A DNA stretch of 61,995 nucleotides from Gammaproteobacteria bacterium (lineage in GTDB: Bacteria; Pseudomonadota; Gammaproteobacteria; Pseudomonadales; Azotimanducaceae): NCBI GenBank assembly GCA_030433075.1, contig JAUILI010000006.1:1-61995 (forward strand), in the 5' to 3' direction. Of this stretch, positions 59,776 to 61,995 are shown piece after piece. The notes under the pieces are model-generated. The model was given only the letters and a program-made list of their open reading frames with translations. It was not told the DNA's origin and did no database searches. Position 1 is the first letter of the stretch. Every line of letters starts with the position of its first letter. A program made the position numbers and the translations under genes.

Positions 59776-61130
59776 ACGCCCTTCTCCAACGATCCCAGGG
59801 GGACTGGCCCTTTCCTGCCGGGCGCAGCCCCATCTACTACGGCTGGGTGATCGCCACCGTTTCCACCCTCGGCTTCATCATGAGCATCCCCGGGCAAACC
59901 ATGGGCATGGCGGTCTTCGCCGACGCCTTCATGGAGGCCTTTGGGCTCAGCCGCACGGAGCTCTCCACGGCCTACCTCCTCGGCACCACGGGCAGCGCCC
60001 TCTTTCTTACCCACGCTGGACGGCTCTTCGATCGCTGGGGGGCTCGAGCCCTCACCGTGCTTTCGGCGCTGCTCCTGGGGACCGCCCTCCTCGCCATCAG
60101 CACCTTCGACCACCTGATTGCCGCGCTCACCGCGGCAACGGGGCTGCCCCCCCTCCCCGTGGCTTTCGTGCTCATGCTTCTCGGCTTCTTTGCCATTCGC
60201 TTCAGCGGCCAGGGCGTGCTCACGAGCGCCTCGCGGAACGTGCTCCTGCTCTGGTTCCAGCGGCGCCGGGGCCTCATCAGCGGCGTGCGCGGCGTCTTTG
60301 TGAGCTTCGCCTTCGCCTCCGCGCCCGCCGCCCTGGCGCTGCTCACGGGCGCCGTGGGCTGGCGCGGTGCCCTCTGGGTGCTGGCAGCCCTCGTGGGAGG
60401 CGCCTTCGCACTTCTGGCCGCGGTCACGCTCCGGGATCGCCCCGAGGCCTGCGGCCTTGCGGTGGATGGGGGGCCTGCTGCACCGGAGGCCTCGGAAGGG
60501 GAAGCCCCTTCCTCTCCCGCGAAGCCCTCGGGGGACAGCGAGGTCAGTGCCATCGGCGCCGTGCGACGCAGCCCCCTCTTCTGGATCTATGCCAGTGCCC
60601 TGGCCCTCCACGCCTTCTTCGGCACGGCGGTAACCTTTCACGTCGCCGCCCTCTTCGAAGAAGCGGGGCGCACCCGGGCCGAGGCCTTTGCCTACTTCCT
60701 GCCCCAGGCCGGGATCAGCGTGGTGGTGAACCTTCTGGCCAGCGCCTGGGCCGACCGCTCGGCCCTAAAGCCCTTTCTCCTGCTCATGCTCGGAGCCTTT
60801 TTCCTCGGCGCCCTGGGGGTTTTGGGCCTTGGGACGCCCCTGGGCTACGGCGCCCTGCTTTTCGGCTTCGGCGTCGGCGGGGGCCTTTGGAGCGTGCTCT
60901 CAAACCTCGCCTTCGTCCGCCTCTTCGGCACGGCGGCCCTGGGGGAGATCAGCGGCCTCAACACGGCCCTGAGCGTCTTTGCCAGCGCCCTGGGCCCCCT
61001 GGCCTTTGCCCTCGCCCAGGACACCTTCGGCACCCTAAGCAGTGCAGCCTACGGCTGCGCGGCCTTAAGCGCGGCCCTTTGGCTTTGGGCCCTCCGCCTA
61101 CCCCAGCCCGACGATCGGCCCGAGCGCTAA
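59772..61130 (+). CDS. MFS transporter (oxalate/monocarboxylate-like)
   Basis: A 452-residue carrier with 12 hydrophobic spans. Helix 1 opens YYGWVIATVSTLGFIMSIPGQTMG, and LFDRWGARALTVLSALLLG is the loop motif; FGFGVGGGLWSVLSNLAFVRLFG is near the end. It resembles OxlT/monocarboxylate-type members. The first part (IYYGWVIA...) is typical of that branch. Coupled to the TetR-like gene and followed 76 bp later by the monooxygenase. Confidence 0.9.
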   Translation: MNALLQRSQGDWPFPAGRSPIYYGWVIATVSTLGFIMSIPGQTMGMAVFADAFMEAFGLSRTELSTAYLLGTTGSALFLTHAGRLFDRWGARALTVLSALLLGTALLAISTFDHLIAALTAATGLPPLPVAFVLMLLGFFAIRFSGQGVLTSASRNVLLLWFQRRRGLISGVRGVFVSFAFASAPAALALLTGAVGWRGALWVLAALVGGAFALLAAVTLRDRPEACGLAVDGGPAAPEASEGEAPSSPAKPSGDSEVSAIGAVRRSPLFWIYASALALHAFFGTAVTFHVAALFEEAGRTRAEAFAYFLPQAGISVVVNLLASAWADRSALKPFLLLMLGAFFLGALGVLGLGTPLGYGALLFGFGVGGGLWSVLSNLAFVRLFGTAALGEISGLNTALSVFASALGPLAFALAQDTFGTLSSAAYGCAALSAALWLWALRLPQPDDRPER

Positions 61131-61206
61131 GCCCCGGCCGCCCAAAGCCCGAGTGGCCATGGCATAGTCCGGGGCTAGGGAAAACGGAAAGGCTGGGGAG
61201 CCCACC

Positions 61207-61995
61207 ATGACGAACGCCGCGGAAATTGATCCCAATCACCTCGACTTCGATCCCGACGCGCTGCGCGCGAAATACCGGGCGGAACGGGATAAGCGCCTAC
61301 GCCCCGAGGGCAACGATCAATACCGGCGCATCGAAGGGTCCCTCGCCCACTACGCCGAGGACCCCTATGGCGACGTCACGCCCCGGGCGCCCCGGCAGGA
61401 CTTCACGGAAATCCTCATCATCGGCGGCGGCTTTGGGGGCCTCGTCACCGCGGCGCGCTTGAAGGAAGCGGGGTTCTCCGACCTCCGCCTCCTGGAGCAC
61501 GGCGGCGATTTCGGTGGCACCTGGTATTGGAACCGCTACCCCGGCGCCGCCTGCGATACGGAAGCGCCCATCTACCTCCCTCTCTGCGAGGAAGTGGGCT
61601 ACGTTCCCAGCCACAAATTCGCCTACCAGCCGGAAATCCTCGAACACGCCCGGCGCATCGGCCGCCACTACGATCTTTACGACGGCGCCCTCTTCCACAC
61701 CGCGGTCACGGACCTTGGGTGGAACGACGAGGCCCAGGAGTGGGTGATCGCCACGAACCGCGGGGACGCCCTGCGCGCCCGCTTCGTCATCATGTCCAAT
61801 GGCCCCCTGAACACGCCGAAGCTTCCCGGGGTGCCCGGCATCGAGACGTTCAAGGGCCACACCTTCCACACCAGCCGCTGGGACTACGCGTACACCGGCG
61901 GCTCCGCGGAGGGCGGCCTCAGTGGCCTTGCCGATAAGCGCGTGGCCATCATCGGCACGGGGGCCACGGCGGTGCAGTGCATTCCCCACCTCGGC
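61207..61995 (+). CDS. Flavin-containing (Baeyer-Villiger-type) monooxygenase, partial
   Basis: 263 codons to the window edge without a stop; the gene is cut by the window. The FAD motif is [12 protein letters not shown], followed by [19 protein letters not shown], and [12 protein letters not shown] is the Baeyer-Villiger FxGxxxHTxxW fingerprint. GTGATAVQ starts the NADP-binding motif. It would insert oxygen into a ketone, perhaps a terpenoid or cyclic ketone. Start ATG 61207 has GGGGAG upstream. The TetR-like and MFS genes upstream may belong to the same pathway. Confidence 0.93.
   Translation, partial: MTNAAEIDPNHLDFDPDALRAKYRAERDKRLRPEGNDQYRRIEGSLAHYAEDPYGDVTPRAPRQDFTEILIIGGGFGGLVTAARLKEAGFSDLRLLEHGGDFGGTWYWNRYPGAACDTEAPIYLPLCEEVGYVPSHKFAYQPEILEHARRIGRHYDLYDGALFHTAVTDLGWNDEAQEWVIATNRGDALRARFVIMSNGPLNTPKLPGVPGIETFKGHTFHTSRWDYAYTGGSAEGGLSGLADKRVAIIGTGATAVQCIPHLG

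Overview
The window is about 62 kb of GC-rich, densely coded bacterial DNA. The blocks bepA-tusA-perM and dapA-bamC (49.9-55.7 kb) are typical of Gammaproteobacteria. Paired marine-type genes (SO2930-family dihaem cytochrome plus parallel beta-helix lipoprotein), a phytanoyl-CoA dioxygenase-like enzyme, thiolases and a Baeyer-Villiger-type monooxygenase suggest an aerobic, probably marine heterotroph, perhaps Halieaceae-like. The genus is inference only.

Layout. 0-2.6 kb: two tandem, nearly identical thiolase genes. 2.6-10 kb: an orphan MazE-like antitoxin, a long low-GC spacer, a csaA / D-amino-acid-oxidase-like / GyrI-like operon, a PspC gene behind a sigma-54-like promoter, an operon for beta-helix lipoprotein, dihaem cytochrome and DUF6279 lipoprotein, and a DUF1232 protein. 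10-13.2 kb: an acetolactate synthase-like and aldehyde dehydrogenase operon.

13.3-27.6 kb: the centrepiece, seven tightly packed minus-strand genes that look like one electron-transfer system. Transcription order is: a cytosolic flavoprotein fused to two cyclic-nucleotide-binding domains and four [4Fe-4S] clusters; a membrane cytochrome b; an FHA domain-membrane anchor-decahaem cytochrome; a lipoprotein with two HbpS/GlcG domains; an outer-membrane beta-barrel; a decahaem cytochrome fused to LVIVD propeller repeats; and a pentahaem cytochrome. Together they hold 25 c-type haem motifs and could carry electrons between the cytoplasm and the outer membrane. I do not recognise it as a named system, and it is the best candidate for something undescribed.

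27.8-41.5 kb: transporters and enzymes (APC permease with a Cys/Met PLP lyase; PhyH with a sodium-solute symporter; an MFS carrier), a RegB/RegA-type redox two-component system, an OprC-type TonB copper receptor, and a TetR-controlled molybdenum hydroxylase. 41.5-47.9 kb: a minus-strand operon for amino-acid or hydantoin-like catabolism, preceded by a methyltransferase and an HTH protein with a palindromic operator. 48.0-49.3 kb: a complete IS481-family element, 21 bp from a tRNA-Ser(CGA) gene. 49.5-57.7 kb: housekeeping genes (PaaI-type thioesterase, MBL hydrolase, bamC, dapA, perM, tusA, bepA, nadA, an ATP-grasp gene). 57.7-62 kb: a GPH-type symporter, a TetR regulator with an MFS carrier, and a flavin monooxygenase that runs off the window.

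Many genes overlap by one to eight bases (ATGA or similar). Short tandem repeats sit across several stop codons. No CRISPR array and no phage were seen.
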